From Candidatus Wolframiiraptor allenii (GTDB taxonomy: Archaea; Thermoproteota; Nitrososphaeria_A; Caldarchaeales; Wolframiiraptoraceae), in contig JAKCEV010000007.1 of the NCBI GenBank assembly GCA_023539495.1, positions 1-34,081 on the forward strand: a stretch of 34,081 nt of DNA, given 5' to 3'. The notes below the pieces were generated by a model. It had not been told where the DNA came from. It saw only the letters and a program-made list of their open reading frames with translations, and did not search any database. The translations under genes were made by a program, and so were the position numbers. How positions within the stretch are numbered: position 1 is the first letter of the stretch; every line of letters begins with the position of its first letter. Shown here one piece after another: positions 16,201 through 23,403 of the stretch.

Positions 16201-16352
16201 AGGAGGAGAAGAGGAGGATACCGAGGATCTCGTTCTTGAGGAGTATTCCAAGGAGGCTTGCCCAGAGGCTTACCGAGCTTCTGGAGGCCGAGGCTAGGAG
16301 CGCATACCTGGCGCATCTGGTCGCGGGGGAGCTTCGCGGCGCGAGATCCTAG
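13251..16352 (+). CDS. Divergent SF2 helicase, YprA/Hrq1-like, with RNase H-like C-terminal region
   Basis: A 1033-residue superfamily 2 helicase. Walker A is SGTGSGKTEAW (near residue 75). Motif II is IDDFDFYG rather than DEAH/DExH, motif III is MTAALANPEEVAEYL (compare SATIANP in Hrq1/YprA), motif V is RTLSQGIDIG and motif VI is QREGRKGRR rather than QRxGRxGR. Around residues 720-770 ALRRILGVAFDTIKYDIMI...HETESAGLL resembles the DUF1998/MZB region of YprA-type helicases without its cysteines. The last 190 residues contain YGVAIFDGEDTLASAGFY and SIIVYDLRAVGRALEEAG, which read as RNase H-like strands without catalytic acids. The likely role is DNA or RNA remodelling, with weakened ATPase motifs. 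It ends convergently with the Lhr gene, overlapping by 4 bases. Confidence 0.82.
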   Translation: MRTAEVLERLGYDYFSFEIPPELPEISDIRFGDLIPGLEKSDSPICRRIAGQRLYMHQVRAMEALRRGENLVLKSGTGSGKTEAWFLRVALDDVSALAVYPTLALANDQLNRLREYGSALGFRVMALDAVKRDELVKSIGYRGLRREIAESRIMITNPAFLLNELKKMGAGKASLLRPFLEKAGMIVIDDFDFYGPRSIALLFSMIKLLLKLTNPGMQLAFMTAALANPEEVAEYLTSINGRKTVIVDGKPFHPRNLVYIVLGKSLTAVWERVRAALADKMEMLGDDVRRALSDFQQFKRYYFRVLDAARGLGVEIPDASLDVAEILEHYLEGEGVTIVFTRNIARAEEIARRVRLRAGEGAGIASHHHLLSKRFREEVEEGARAGRIRVIVSPRTLSQGIDIGLVKRVVHVGLPDSLREFKQREGRKGRRLEIEETETVIIPQGAWDHELLSRGVEALRKWMELPQEKVIVNRDNMYGRLFEALFKYVSPSLRQELTQDELRLLRELGLESDGELTRRGKMTWLKMNFYEFAPAYGIKRIRVSRLGDQEYLEDVSHVDLVEKFQIGCIDYSSDGVVVEHKLGGRSSRTVTAVYVEDLSEGVLRRHDTLAQVLEEYEKAKWKWGERPDLRRDYFAGKIHTDVRCVVHAPSNGFGLYTKIPNRAIWRIISDRRLIKVIGERTIAVREGRTIEVPAPTNGIYSDYTYGISFEVSPDEDPELLRLGLAFLIIALRRILGVAFDTIKYDIMIMGERKVVGMHETESAGLLPKIDWQDLAEKIRGYEPDELDEVFLEEVDELAYSSFITLKLDWDLVKRQALKILDYLLLRERLRVELAGRSITIPKPSRALKLASIAAASILLREDLRSGLYGVAIFDGEDTLASAGFYELGAPDQSHSSLLTYLNSLIDQGFSIIVYDLRAVGRALEEAGLASLKIMLEGLRASNRLIEAGRELVEALGEPVSLELFEELMGLEKKVRLQDLIYAAEEEKRRIPRISFLRSIPRRLAQRLTELLEAEARSAYLAHLVAGELRGARS

Positions 16353-19210
16353 CGGCCCGCCTCGAGGCGCTTCTGGAGCGCCTTCTTCTCCGCCTCTATC
16401 AGGAGCTCTATCAGCCTCATTGACTCGCCGCGCTCCTCCTCCAGTATCCTTGTTATCTCCTTTAACGTCAGGCCTCGCGCTGAGAGGGCTATCGCGGCCG
16501 CCCTACCATACTTTGAGACTAGGACGGCGTTCCTCTTCAGCTCCGCCATTATCCTCCGCTCCTTCCTGTTTATCGGCTTCCCCCTTCTCGCGATGAGTCC
16601 CAAGACCTCCTCCCTCGAGTGCTTTGTCAGCCCGATGAGCTTCGATCCGCAGACGGGGCACTTAGGCTCCTCTGGAAGCTCCTTCACCGCCAACTGCTCA
16701 TAGTATTCATAGCATTCTGTGCAGACCGCGAGCCATGGCTCGCCGAGAAGCCTTCCTCGAACCGCCATTAAGACGACCCTCTTCATCCGCTCCGGCGTCG
16801 AGACCTCTCCCTCGCTCTCAAACCTGCTAAGAGTGAGCTTTGCCAGGGGCGATGGGTCGCCGCTCGGCGACCTCCAGAAGTGAACGTGAAGCCCGCCCTC
16901 GACAATCTGCCTGAGGATCATCCTCGCCCTCTCGGGATCATAATCATGGAAGATCGTGTAGTTCATGGTCTCCCGGTATACCGGGGTATCCCTGAGGGCC
17001 TCGGCGAGCTGATTGATGTTCAGATCCGCTAGGCTCGCCTCATGCTCTATCACGCCCATCTTCCTCGCCACATGAACGAGCCTCCGCTTGAAGAGCGTGG
17101 ACCCCTCTATGCTCCTCCTCAAAACCTCGTCGAAGTTCTCCAAGACCTCCTGCATCGCCTTGAAGACGGCGTCCCCGGAGATCAGGCTGGATCTGAGCGC
17201 TATCCTGTATGGGTCCTGCTGGGCCCTGATTGGCGCTCCAAGCTTCTCGGAGAGATGGTGGCTTATCAGCCTCTGGATAGTCCGATTCACCTTGAGCCCG
17301 CCATGTATGTGGATGATCACGTATTCGCCTGCCTCCTCTATCACGATGTCGCGGTCGGTTGGCACGGGTATCCCGCGCCTCAGATGGGCCTCCACCTCCT
17401 TTAGGGCCTTGAGGATGATCTGCGCGTCCACGTTATACCTACCCGCGATATCCCTCGCGATGAGCTCCCTCGGCTCGCCGGCGAGGATCCTATCTCGATA
17501 CTCCCTCCTCAGGGCGCCGACCTCCATCGCCACCTCATAGGGAACCGGTATCTCCTCTCCAACCCAGCTCGGGATCGCCCCCTCATAATCCTCCAGAGGC
17601 GCGACGTAGATCCTGTCTCCGCCAACATGGTGGATCTCCCAAGCCCTCCCCATCAGGATGAATCTCGTGCCGGGCTCACCATACTCCGCGACGAACTCCT
17701 CGTCGAGTATTCCAACGGGCTCCCCGCTCGACTCGTCTACCACTATGTATTGCCTCTCCTCCGGGATCATGGAGAGATTGTTGAAGTAGTAGTCGTAGAG
17801 GGCTCGGCTATCCCTCGGCTTAACCACCTCGTCGTCCCTCAGATCCGCTACCCCGAGGCTCCTCATGTGCTCGATGACCTGCCTTAGCTCCTCAAGCTCC
17901 AGATCCCTATAGTTGTAGGATCTCCTGATTATCTCGAGGATCTCAGAGACCCCGATCCTGCCATATTCTATGAGGAGGCCGGCGACCTGGTGCATGAGCG
18001 CGTCATAGCATTTCACCGGTATCTCGGGCTTCTCGAGGAGCTCGAGCATCGCCCTCCTCGCTATCACCATGGCCTCGAGCGCGTCATCCGAGTCTATGGC
18101 TATCACCACGCCCTTCGCGGTCCTCCCAACGCCATGGCCGCTCCTCCCAACCCTCTGGATAAGCCGCGTAACCTCCCTAGGCGAATTATACTGGATCACG
18201 AGGTCTATTCTCCCCACGTCTATGCCGAGCTCTAGGGATGATGTGCAGACTATGCCGGCCAGCTTCCCAGTCTTCAACGCCTCCTCGGTCGAGATCCTTG
18301 TCGTCTTCGATAACGAGCCATGATGTATCCCTATGCGCATCTGCTCATCCCAGACCCTGAACCTGTTCGTCAGTATCTCGGCGAGCGGCCTGGTATTCGT
18401 GAAGATCAGGGTGGAGTTATGGGACTCGACCAGCTCCCTTATCACCCGCAGCCTCGCGGCCACATCCGGGTAAACCCCTATGCTCTCGGCGAGAACCCTA
18501 TCCTCCTCATCGGGGTCTGGGTAAAGGACCGTTATGCTCATGCTCCTCGCCACCGGCACCTTAACTATCTCGCAGCCCCTGCCGACACCGGCCAAGAACC
18601 CCGCGATGGACTCAGGCTCACCTATCGTCGCGGATAATCCTATCCTCTGAAAATCCCTCTCCGTGATCCTAGCCAGCCTCTCGAGGCCGACGGAGAGCTG
18701 GGCGCCCCGCTTATCGGTCGCAAGCTCATGAGCCTCGTCAATTATAACCCAGCGCACGCTCCTGAGATGGCTCCTCAGAACCCTGCCTGTTAAGATGACC
18801 TGGAGGGTCTCGGGCGTTGTTATCAGGATGTCGGGCGGCTCAAGCGTCTGGATCCTCCTCTCCCTCGGGCCTGTATCACCATGCCTGACAGCGATCCTGA
18901 GGTCAAGCCTCTGCGCCCACCACTCGATCCTCTCCAGCAGGTCCCTATTCAAGGCCCTGAGAGGCGTTATGTAGATGACCTTGATTCCGGGGGACCTCGC
19001 CTCCACTAGGAGCTTGCTCAGGATTGGGAGGAGGGCGGCCTCCGTCTTACCAGTCCCAGTCGGCGCCATGAGAAGGAGGTTCCTGCCGGCTAGGATCTTG
19101 GGTATCGCCTCCCGCTGAGGCTCCGTGAGATGCTTGAACCTCTCCCTGAAGAGGGCCGCGACAGGCTTAGCCAGCATCCCGAGAACAATCTCCTCATCGA
19201 GTAGCGACAT
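16349..19210 (-). CDS. lhr: Lhr-family ATP-dependent helicase
   Basis: A 953-residue Lhr helicase. Landmarks: LTEPQREAI Q-motif region, Walker A PTGTGKTEA, motif Ib TTPETLQ, motif II IIDEAHEL, motif III LSATIGEPE, motif V SSLELGIDVG and motif VI QRVGRSGHGVGR, followed by the winged helix and the Lhr-associated domain with IHIHGGLKVN. Near the C-terminus four cysteines (CTECYEYYE...CPVCGSKLIG) form a probable zinc site, found in only part of the archaeal Lhr family. Lhr proteins unwind DNA-DNA and RNA-DNA duplexes in repair or recombination. The start is ATG with GGAGG a few bases upstream. It is tail-to-tail with the divergent YprA-like helicase. Confidence 0.96.
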   Translation of the reverse strand: MSLLDEEIVLGMLAKPVAALFRERFKHLTEPQREAIPKILAGRNLLLMAPTGTGKTEAALLPILSKLLVEARSPGIKVIYITPLRALNRDLLERIEWWAQRLDLRIAVRHGDTGPRERRIQTLEPPDILITTPETLQVILTGRVLRSHLRSVRWVIIDEAHELATDKRGAQLSVGLERLARITERDFQRIGLSATIGEPESIAGFLAGVGRGCEIVKVPVARSMSITVLYPDPDEEDRVLAESIGVYPDVAARLRVIRELVESHNSTLIFTNTRPLAEILTNRFRVWDEQMRIGIHHGSLSKTTRISTEEALKTGKLAGIVCTSSLELGIDVGRIDLVIQYNSPREVTRLIQRVGRSGHGVGRTAKGVVIAIDSDDALEAMVIARRAMLELLEKPEIPVKCYDALMHQVAGLLIEYGRIGVSEILEIIRRSYNYRDLELEELRQVIEHMRSLGVADLRDDEVVKPRDSRALYDYYFNNLSMIPEERQYIVVDESSGEPVGILDEEFVAEYGEPGTRFILMGRAWEIHHVGGDRIYVAPLEDYEGAIPSWVGEEIPVPYEVAMEVGALRREYRDRILAGEPRELIARDIAGRYNVDAQIILKALKEVEAHLRRGIPVPTDRDIVIEEAGEYVIIHIHGGLKVNRTIQRLISHHLSEKLGAPIRAQQDPYRIALRSSLISGDAVFKAMQEVLENFDEVLRRSIEGSTLFKRRLVHVARKMGVIEHEASLADLNINQLAEALRDTPVYRETMNYTIFHDYDPERARMILRQIVEGGLHVHFWRSPSGDPSPLAKLTLSRFESEGEVSTPERMKRVVLMAVRGRLLGEPWLAVCTECYEYYEQLAVKELPEEPKCPVCGSKLIGLTKHSREEVLGLIARRGKPINRKERRIMAELKRNAVLVSKYGRAAAIALSARGLTLKEITRILEEERGESMRLIELLIEAEKKALQKRLEAGR

Positions 19211-19360
19211 AATCCTCCAGCCTTTCCAGCAACCATGAGTGATCTGAGCCCGAGGAAATAAGTATGTATCGGCTTGAAGCCTGGGCTGGAGAAAAGCCTA
19301 GAACTCAGCCCCGAATCATGTTAGGGAAGGAAAAATAAAGGGGGATCATGCTTCGGCGCC

Positions 19361-19726
19361 TTAGCGCGGGACATGTAGCCCCTCGACGCGCTCAATATTC
19401 TTCAGGCTCGTGATTCCAGCCATGTGGCGGCTCACCATGAGGATCGTGGCCCAGGTTAGCGTGACCGCCGCTGTCATCGCGACCCCTATCGTTGCCATTT
19501 CATGGAGCATTATCTGGATGCTCGCGGGGCTCGTCATCGCGGTCAGGAATGGGGGCCATGGGACAAGTTCTCCATGCCAAGCATGCTCGAGCGCCAGCAG
19601 GATTGATCCTCCCCAGAGAAGCGCGTTGAGAATCCATAGCTTCAGCCTCTCAGCCAGGCCTCGAGCCGTCCTCCGGACAACCGAGGTTGCCACGGCGAGG
19701 ATCATTGGAACGAGGAAGCACGCCAT
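19361..19726 (-). CDS. Small polytopic membrane protein
   Basis: A protein of 121 residues from the ATG at 19726 (136 from TTG at 19771). I prefer the ATG because GGGGAG lies 5 bases before it and the TATA-like box at about 19774-19780 would place the transcript start near 19750, downstream of the longer start. Three to four membrane helices are visible (ACFLVPMILAVATSV, LWILNALLWGGSILLALEHAW, MLHEMATIGVAMTAAVTLTWATILMV). Several His and Glu residues lie in or near helices (EHAWHGE, HEMA), as in metal- or heme-binding proteins, but no motif is diagnostic. Family not recognised. The neighbouring gene at 19826 is divergent and also a small membrane protein. Confidence 0.7.
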   Translation of the reverse strand: MACFLVPMILAVATSVVRRTARGLAERLKLWILNALLWGGSILLALEHAWHGELVPWPPFLTAMTSPASIQIMLHEMATIGVAMTAAVTLTWATILMVSRHMAGITSLKNIERVEGLHVPR

Positions 19727-19825
19727 ATGCTCTCCCCTTGTAACACCATTGATGTAGTCGAGTAACACCAATATAAGCCTTCCCAGAAAGACTTATCTCG
19801 AGATCAGCATATCGCCATAGCCGCC

Positions 19826-20134
19826 ATGTGGCTCCTGATCCTAGCCTTCGCGGCCGCCATCATCACCCCGCTATGGTATTCAATGGCCGATGATGACCGG
19901 TATATGCTCAGGCTTCTCTGCCTCATCCTCTGGGGGGCCACGATAATGGCCTTCATAGACCGTGTAGTTGGATACCTGATGAAGGGGGGCGAGTTCATGG
20001 AGCTGACGCCAGAGGCCGCGGCGCTGGGCTTCATAATGCTGTTAGCAGCCCTGATAATATGGGAGATAATATTGCTGGTGAAAGATCCGAGAGGCATACT
20101 GCGTAAGGGACGTGGCCAAGTGAAAGAGACATGA
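19826..20134 (+). CDS. Small membrane protein
   Basis: A 102-residue protein with three predicted membrane helices (WLLILAFAAAIITPLWYSM, LRLLCLILWGATIMAFI, LGFIMLLAALIIWEIILLV) and a basic cytoplasmic tail (KDPRGILRKGRGQVK). No family recognised. It starts with ATG at 19826. Convergent with the UPF0282 gene and divergent from the membrane protein at 19361; the opposite-strand ORF through it is a shadow. Confidence 0.7.
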   Translation: MWLLILAFAAAIITPLWYSMADDDRYMLRLLCLILWGATIMAFIDRVVGYLMKGGEFMELTPEAAALGFIMLLAALIIWEIILLVKDPRGILRKGRGQVKET

Positions 20135-20159
20135 TCCCGATGCTCGTGATGGCGCGTTG

Positions 20160-21038
20160 CTACTCCTTTCCACCGAGCTCCTCATACAGCTTCTTTCTAT
20201 TTGCCTCTAGGAGGTTCTCGTTAAACCCCATGTAGGCGGCTGCCGTGCGTACTCTCACGCCGCATGTATCCGCCCAATCCATCACGGGTCTCACCCTATC
20301 CCTCCACTCCAAGTCCCGAAGAAGATGATGATCTAAGATCATTTCCTGGAGGAATCCTCCGCCGATGATCTCAGACATGTTTCTTATCGATTCCCTGAAA
20401 ACATTATCCCCCAGCCTGTATCCGAGCATGTATGTCATGGGCCCATCGCAGACCAGTATATCAGGCCTATTGTCCAAGATGAACTTCACCTGATCTCTGG
20501 AGACGAAGCCCTCCACATCTGACGAGTGTATGAGCTTCTCGCCGCGATCTACTATGAGGACCTCGACCACGTAGCCAAGCCTTGGATCATCTCCATGCTC
20601 AACCGGGCTGGAGAACCTGACCCTGCATCCACCGATCCTCAGCTCCCGGGAGTCCGCGACCTCAACCCTCGCATCAAGCCTCCTCAACCTCTCAAGGAAG
20701 ATTCCCGCCCTAGTCCTCTGGCTGAAGTTTATCATGTGCTCCGGATCCTTCAGGAGAATCCTCTTGCCTCTCAGCCATCCAATATCCTCCCCCGGCCTTG
20801 GGAAATGATCATAATGATAATGCGTGATTATTATCAGGTCCGCCTCGGATGCCTCACGCTCTATGGCCCGCTTATGTTCTCTCAGCCTCTCAAGCTCTAT
20901 TGGATGCGGCTTCAGTCCATATCTCCATGGCCCGAGAGCGGCTCCCGGATCAATAATGATCCGCGCGTCATCAGTCTCTACCAGCGTGCACATGCTCCGG
21001 GTCCCCATGCTATCGAATGCAAGAAACTTCACCCTCAT
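20160..21038 (-). CDS. UPF0282 metallo-beta-lactamase-fold hydrolase (COG2248-like)
   Basis: A 292-residue MBL-fold protein. The N-terminus FLAFDSMGTRSMCTLVETDDARIIIDPGAALGP and the phrase RYGLKPHPIELERL are characteristic of the archaeal UPF0282 family. The metal motif is THYHYDHF (HxHxDH), with further ligands likely in PVEHGDD, HSSDVEG and LDHHLLRD. No substrate is established for this family to my knowledge. The ATG overlaps the stop of the upstream membrane/zinc-ribbon gene (ATGA), so the two are translationally coupled. Confidence 0.9.
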   Translation of the reverse strand: MRVKFLAFDSMGTRSMCTLVETDDARIIIDPGAALGPWRYGLKPHPIELERLREHKRAIEREASEADLIIITHYHYDHFPRPGEDIGWLRGKRILLKDPEHMINFSQRTRAGIFLERLRRLDARVEVADSRELRIGGCRVRFSSPVEHGDDPRLGYVVEVLIVDRGEKLIHSSDVEGFVSRDQVKFILDNRPDILVCDGPMTYMLGYRLGDNVFRESIRNMSEIIGGGFLQEMILDHHLLRDLEWRDRVRPVMDWADTCGVRVRTAAAYMGFNENLLEANRKKLYEELGGKE

Positions 21039-21556
21039 TTCTCCTCAGCAACCTTGGAGCCGCATAATGGGCAGTAAATGGAGTCTGATGGTATCTGGCC
21101 ACCACATGATGGGCATTCGATAAGCTCTATCTCCTCCTCGGCCACCTCGGCCTCCGGCCTCACGGCCTCCTCCACCGCCGCCACCTCAACCTCGCGCTCA
21201 ACCTCCCGCTCAGCCCTGAGATCTGTGATGAGAAGGGCCAGCGCCGGGGATGCTATGAGGCCTAAAACCCAGTAAGGCCAATCAAAATACATCTGGGATG
21301 ATGCGGCCAAGAATAATCCCGAGAGATAGTTCGTCAAGAATGCTGCAGCGAAGCCCGAGACTGGAGGTATGATGGAATAACGACCGCGAATCATCAAGCC
21401 CGAAATGATTCCGGAGACAATCGCGGCGAACATGATTATGATAACGAGGATTATGTATGAGCTCGTTAAAGTTGATAGCAAGTAGGGTAACAGGAAGAAT
21501 AGGTAGGAGATTATTGAGACGGCGACAAGCCTACCAATCAACTCCCAATACACCAA
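21035..21556 (-). CDS. Membrane protein with C-terminal zinc ribbon
   Basis: A 173-residue protein with about four membrane helices in the first 115 residues (ISYLFFLLPYLLSTL, YIILVIIIMFAAIVSGIISGL, VSGFAAAFLTNYLSGLFLA, YWVLGLIASPALALLI), a charged Glu/Val-rich linker and a C-terminal zinc ribbon CPSCGG-x7-YCPLCGSK. Such ribbons are common at the ends of archaeal membrane proteins with unknown roles. TTG at 21556 gives the longest form, but the TATA-like box at 21569-21580 is close, and starts at the next codon (GTG) or at TTG 21541 are possible. Coupled to the UPF0282 gene, so a shared function is likely. Confidence 0.78.
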   Translation of the reverse strand: MVYWELIGRLVAVSIISYLFFLLPYLLSTLTSSYIILVIIIMFAAIVSGIISGLMIRGRYSIIPPVSGFAAAFLTNYLSGLFLAASSQMYFDWPYWVLGLIASPALALLITDLRAEREVEREVEVAAVEEAVRPEAEVAEEEIELIECPSCGGQIPSDSIYCPLCGSKVAEEK

Positions 21557-21568
21557 CCACTGAACACC

Positions 21569-21580
21569 ATTTTATAGATT
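21569..21580 (-). promoter_or_regulatory. TATA-like box of the zinc-ribbon/UPF0282 operon
   Basis: On the minus strand AATCTATAAAAT is a good TATA match just upstream of the operon. Confidence 0.4.
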
Positions 21581-21721
21581 ATGGTTGATGCACTTCCCAC
21601 GCGGCACAGGCTTCCGAGCCACAATCCTCCAGTAAGATCCATGAACCATCATTGTCAGACTCATCGATTATCATCCCTCGGGCAATTCATGTTTCTCATA
21701 CTCCGGCAATGCGGATCAAAG

Positions 21722-21729
21722 TTTTTATC
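21722..21729 (+). promoter_or_regulatory. TATA-like box of the GlcNAc-1-P transferase-like gene
   Basis: tttttatc lies 26-33 bases before the ATG at 21755. This spacing supports that ATG over the ORF-track start at 21581. Confidence 0.45.
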
Positions 21730-21754
21730 CCAAGCTTTGCTCCGGGGTGCGAGG

Positions 21755-22720
21755 ATGCTGGAAGCAATAGTCTCCGGCCTGCTTACATTTTTTCTGGCGC
21801 CAGCGGCGATTATACTGGGGAGGCGGCTTAGGGTCGTGGGCGTGGACGTCCATAAGCCTTGGAGGCCCATCGTCCCTAAGACCGGCGGCCTCGCGATAAT
21901 CCTCGGCGCGACCGCCGGCATGATCCTCGGAGCACATGCAAGCGGGTTCCAGCTCTTCATACCGGTAATCCTCTCCTGCCTAGTCGCCGCCTCCATAGGC
22001 CTTGTAGAGGATCTACGGGAGGAGATAGATCCAAGGCTCAAGCCCCTCCTGCTCATCTTCGCATCCCTACCTGTTCTTGTCTTGGGAGCATATTCTCCTA
22101 GGCCGCTCATCCCATTCCTCGGGAAGACGAGGCTCTACAGGGTGTATCCCGTGCTAGTCATGGCATCATATCCGGTGATCTGCAACGCCGTCAATAGCCT
22201 CGATGTCCTTAATGGGTCGGCGCTCCTAACATCCATTCCCTTCCTCATAATGAGCTCTGTGATCTTCTATATGCGGGGTGATCTCCAGCTCCTCATCCTG
22301 AGCCTGATATTCCTCGCGGCCGCCGTGGCCATGCTTCCCTACAACATGTATCCGGCTAGGACGTTCATAGGCAACTCCGGGAGCCTCTTCATCGGGGCAG
22401 GGATAACTTCCATAGCCATAATGGGAAGCATTGAGGTGGCGGCGATAATAGCCCTCATGCCCCAGATAATGAACGAGATGTATGTGTTATTCTCCATTCG
22501 CGGGCTCAAATCGGCCAAGAATATCGGCAGGAGACCCGTCGTGGTTGAGAATGGCATGTTGGCGGCCTCCGAGGACCCGGATGCGCCGATAACGCTCCTG
22601 AGGATGATCTGCGCCGGCATTAAGGTTGATGAGAGAAGGGCTGTCTATGCCATGGCCCTGATCTCCGCCTTCGCCGCGTTCCTCGGATTCCTCACTCACA
22701 TCCTGCTATTGGGGGGCTGA
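21755..22720 (+). CDS. Glycosyltransferase family 4 enzyme (dolichyl-P GlcNAc-1-P transferase/MraY-like)
   Basis: A 321-residue polytopic enzyme of the polyprenyl-phosphate N-acetylhexosamine-1-phosphate transferase superfamily. Signatures: VDVHKP and PKTGGLAIIL after the first helix, IGLVEDLREEIDPRLKPLL (DDxxD region, with Glu at the first position), CNAVNSLDVLNG (NxxNxxDGxxG-like), and GNSGSLFIGA (usually GDTGS). About ten membrane helices. It should transfer a sugar-1-phosphate from a UDP-sugar to a dolichol-type lipid, the first step of a lipid-linked glycan for N-glycosylation or similar. The 58 residues before ATG 21755 lack any transmembrane or family character, so they were dropped. 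The small membrane protein at 22727 follows 6 bases later. Confidence 0.88.
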   Translation: MLEAIVSGLLTFFLAPAAIILGRRLRVVGVDVHKPWRPIVPKTGGLAIILGATAGMILGAHASGFQLFIPVILSCLVAASIGLVEDLREEIDPRLKPLLLIFASLPVLVLGAYSPRPLIPFLGKTRLYRVYPVLVMASYPVICNAVNSLDVLNGSALLTSIPFLIMSSVIFYMRGDLQLLILSLIFLAAAVAMLPYNMYPARTFIGNSGSLFIGAGITSIAIMGSIEVAAIIALMPQIMNEMYVLFSIRGLKSAKNIGRRPVVVENGMLAASEDPDAPITLLRMICAGIKVDERRAVYAMALISAFAAFLGFLTHILLLGG

Positions 22721-22726
22721 GAGAGA

Positions 22727-22984
22727 ATGGGCTTGGCGAGAAACATCCTCATGATAATTATTCTACTGACCCTGGTTTGGGCAATATTCCTCTTTGCAAG
22801 CTACGTGATCACGGCTACAGTGCTCTATACGCTAGAGCTCCCCGGAGACACGATTACAAGCATCGCAAGGGTTGTGCTTGGAATCATAATCGCCGGAGCA
22901 TGGATCCTAGGATGGTATAAGCTAACCAAGCTCTGGCTATACAGGGTCCTACTAGCCGGAAGGCGGGGAAACCACTCCAATTAA
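22727..22984 (+). CDS. Small two-helix membrane protein
   Basis: An 85-residue protein with two membrane helices (ILMIIILLTLVWAIFLFASYVI and SIARVVLGIIIAGAWILGW) and a basic C-terminal tail. It begins 6 bases after the glycosyltransferase stop, preceded by a purine-rich stretch (gggggctgagagag), so the two form an operon. No family recognised; a partner or regulator of the transferase is possible. Confidence 0.7.
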   Translation: MGLARNILMIIILLTLVWAIFLFASYVITATVLYTLELPGDTITSIARVVLGIIIAGAWILGWYKLTKLWLYRVLLAGRRGNHSN

Positions 22985-23093
22985 AAATAGAAACATAAAC
23001 TAAGGAAAAAGAACTTAGCATCCTCCCTTTATTAGGTTGTCTCGGGATAGCATGTCTTCGCCTCACTCTTGCCACATAAATACTGTTGACGGT

Positions 23094-23309
23094 CTATGAA
23101 GTGAACCTTCTCCTCGACATGCTACTTATCCTTTTTAGCATAATCATCGATATCTTGAGACCATTCTCTCCAGCTCTATCTCTTATCTCCCTGCTATCAG
23201 GTCCATAGGTGGTAAGAATTTCAACCTTCCATCCACCATACTCCTTAAGAGCTTTATAACGTCTAGCGTCATGTCCACCTCTCACCACCTCCTCCCTGAT
23301 TGGTTTCAC
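23094..23309 (-). CDS. Short hypothetical ORF in a 419-base intergenic region
   Basis: A 71-residue basic ORF from a GTG start, with no recognisable domain (VRGGHDARRYKALKEYGGWKVEILTTYGPDSREIRDR). It is the only candidate gene between 22985 and 23403. The rest of that region shows an A/T-rich stretch after 22984 and nothing else I can name. It may be a real small protein or a decayed remnant. Confidence 0.3.
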   Translation of the reverse strand: MKPIREEVVRGGHDARRYKALKEYGGWKVEILTTYGPDSREIRDRAGENGLKISMIMLKRISSMSRRRFTS

Positions 23310-23403
23310 GCCTTCTTCATCCTTGGTCCACCCTTCTCCTTCCCCTCTTGGAAATGCGTTCCGGTAAAATGCTTAATACCAGTAGTATTGAGGGGGAGGA
23401 GAC

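Noticed and set aside
21581-21754. 58-residue N-terminal extension of the GlcNAc-1-P transferase-like protein
   Set aside because: It lacks family or membrane character, and a TATA-like box lies inside it with correct spacing to ATG 21755.
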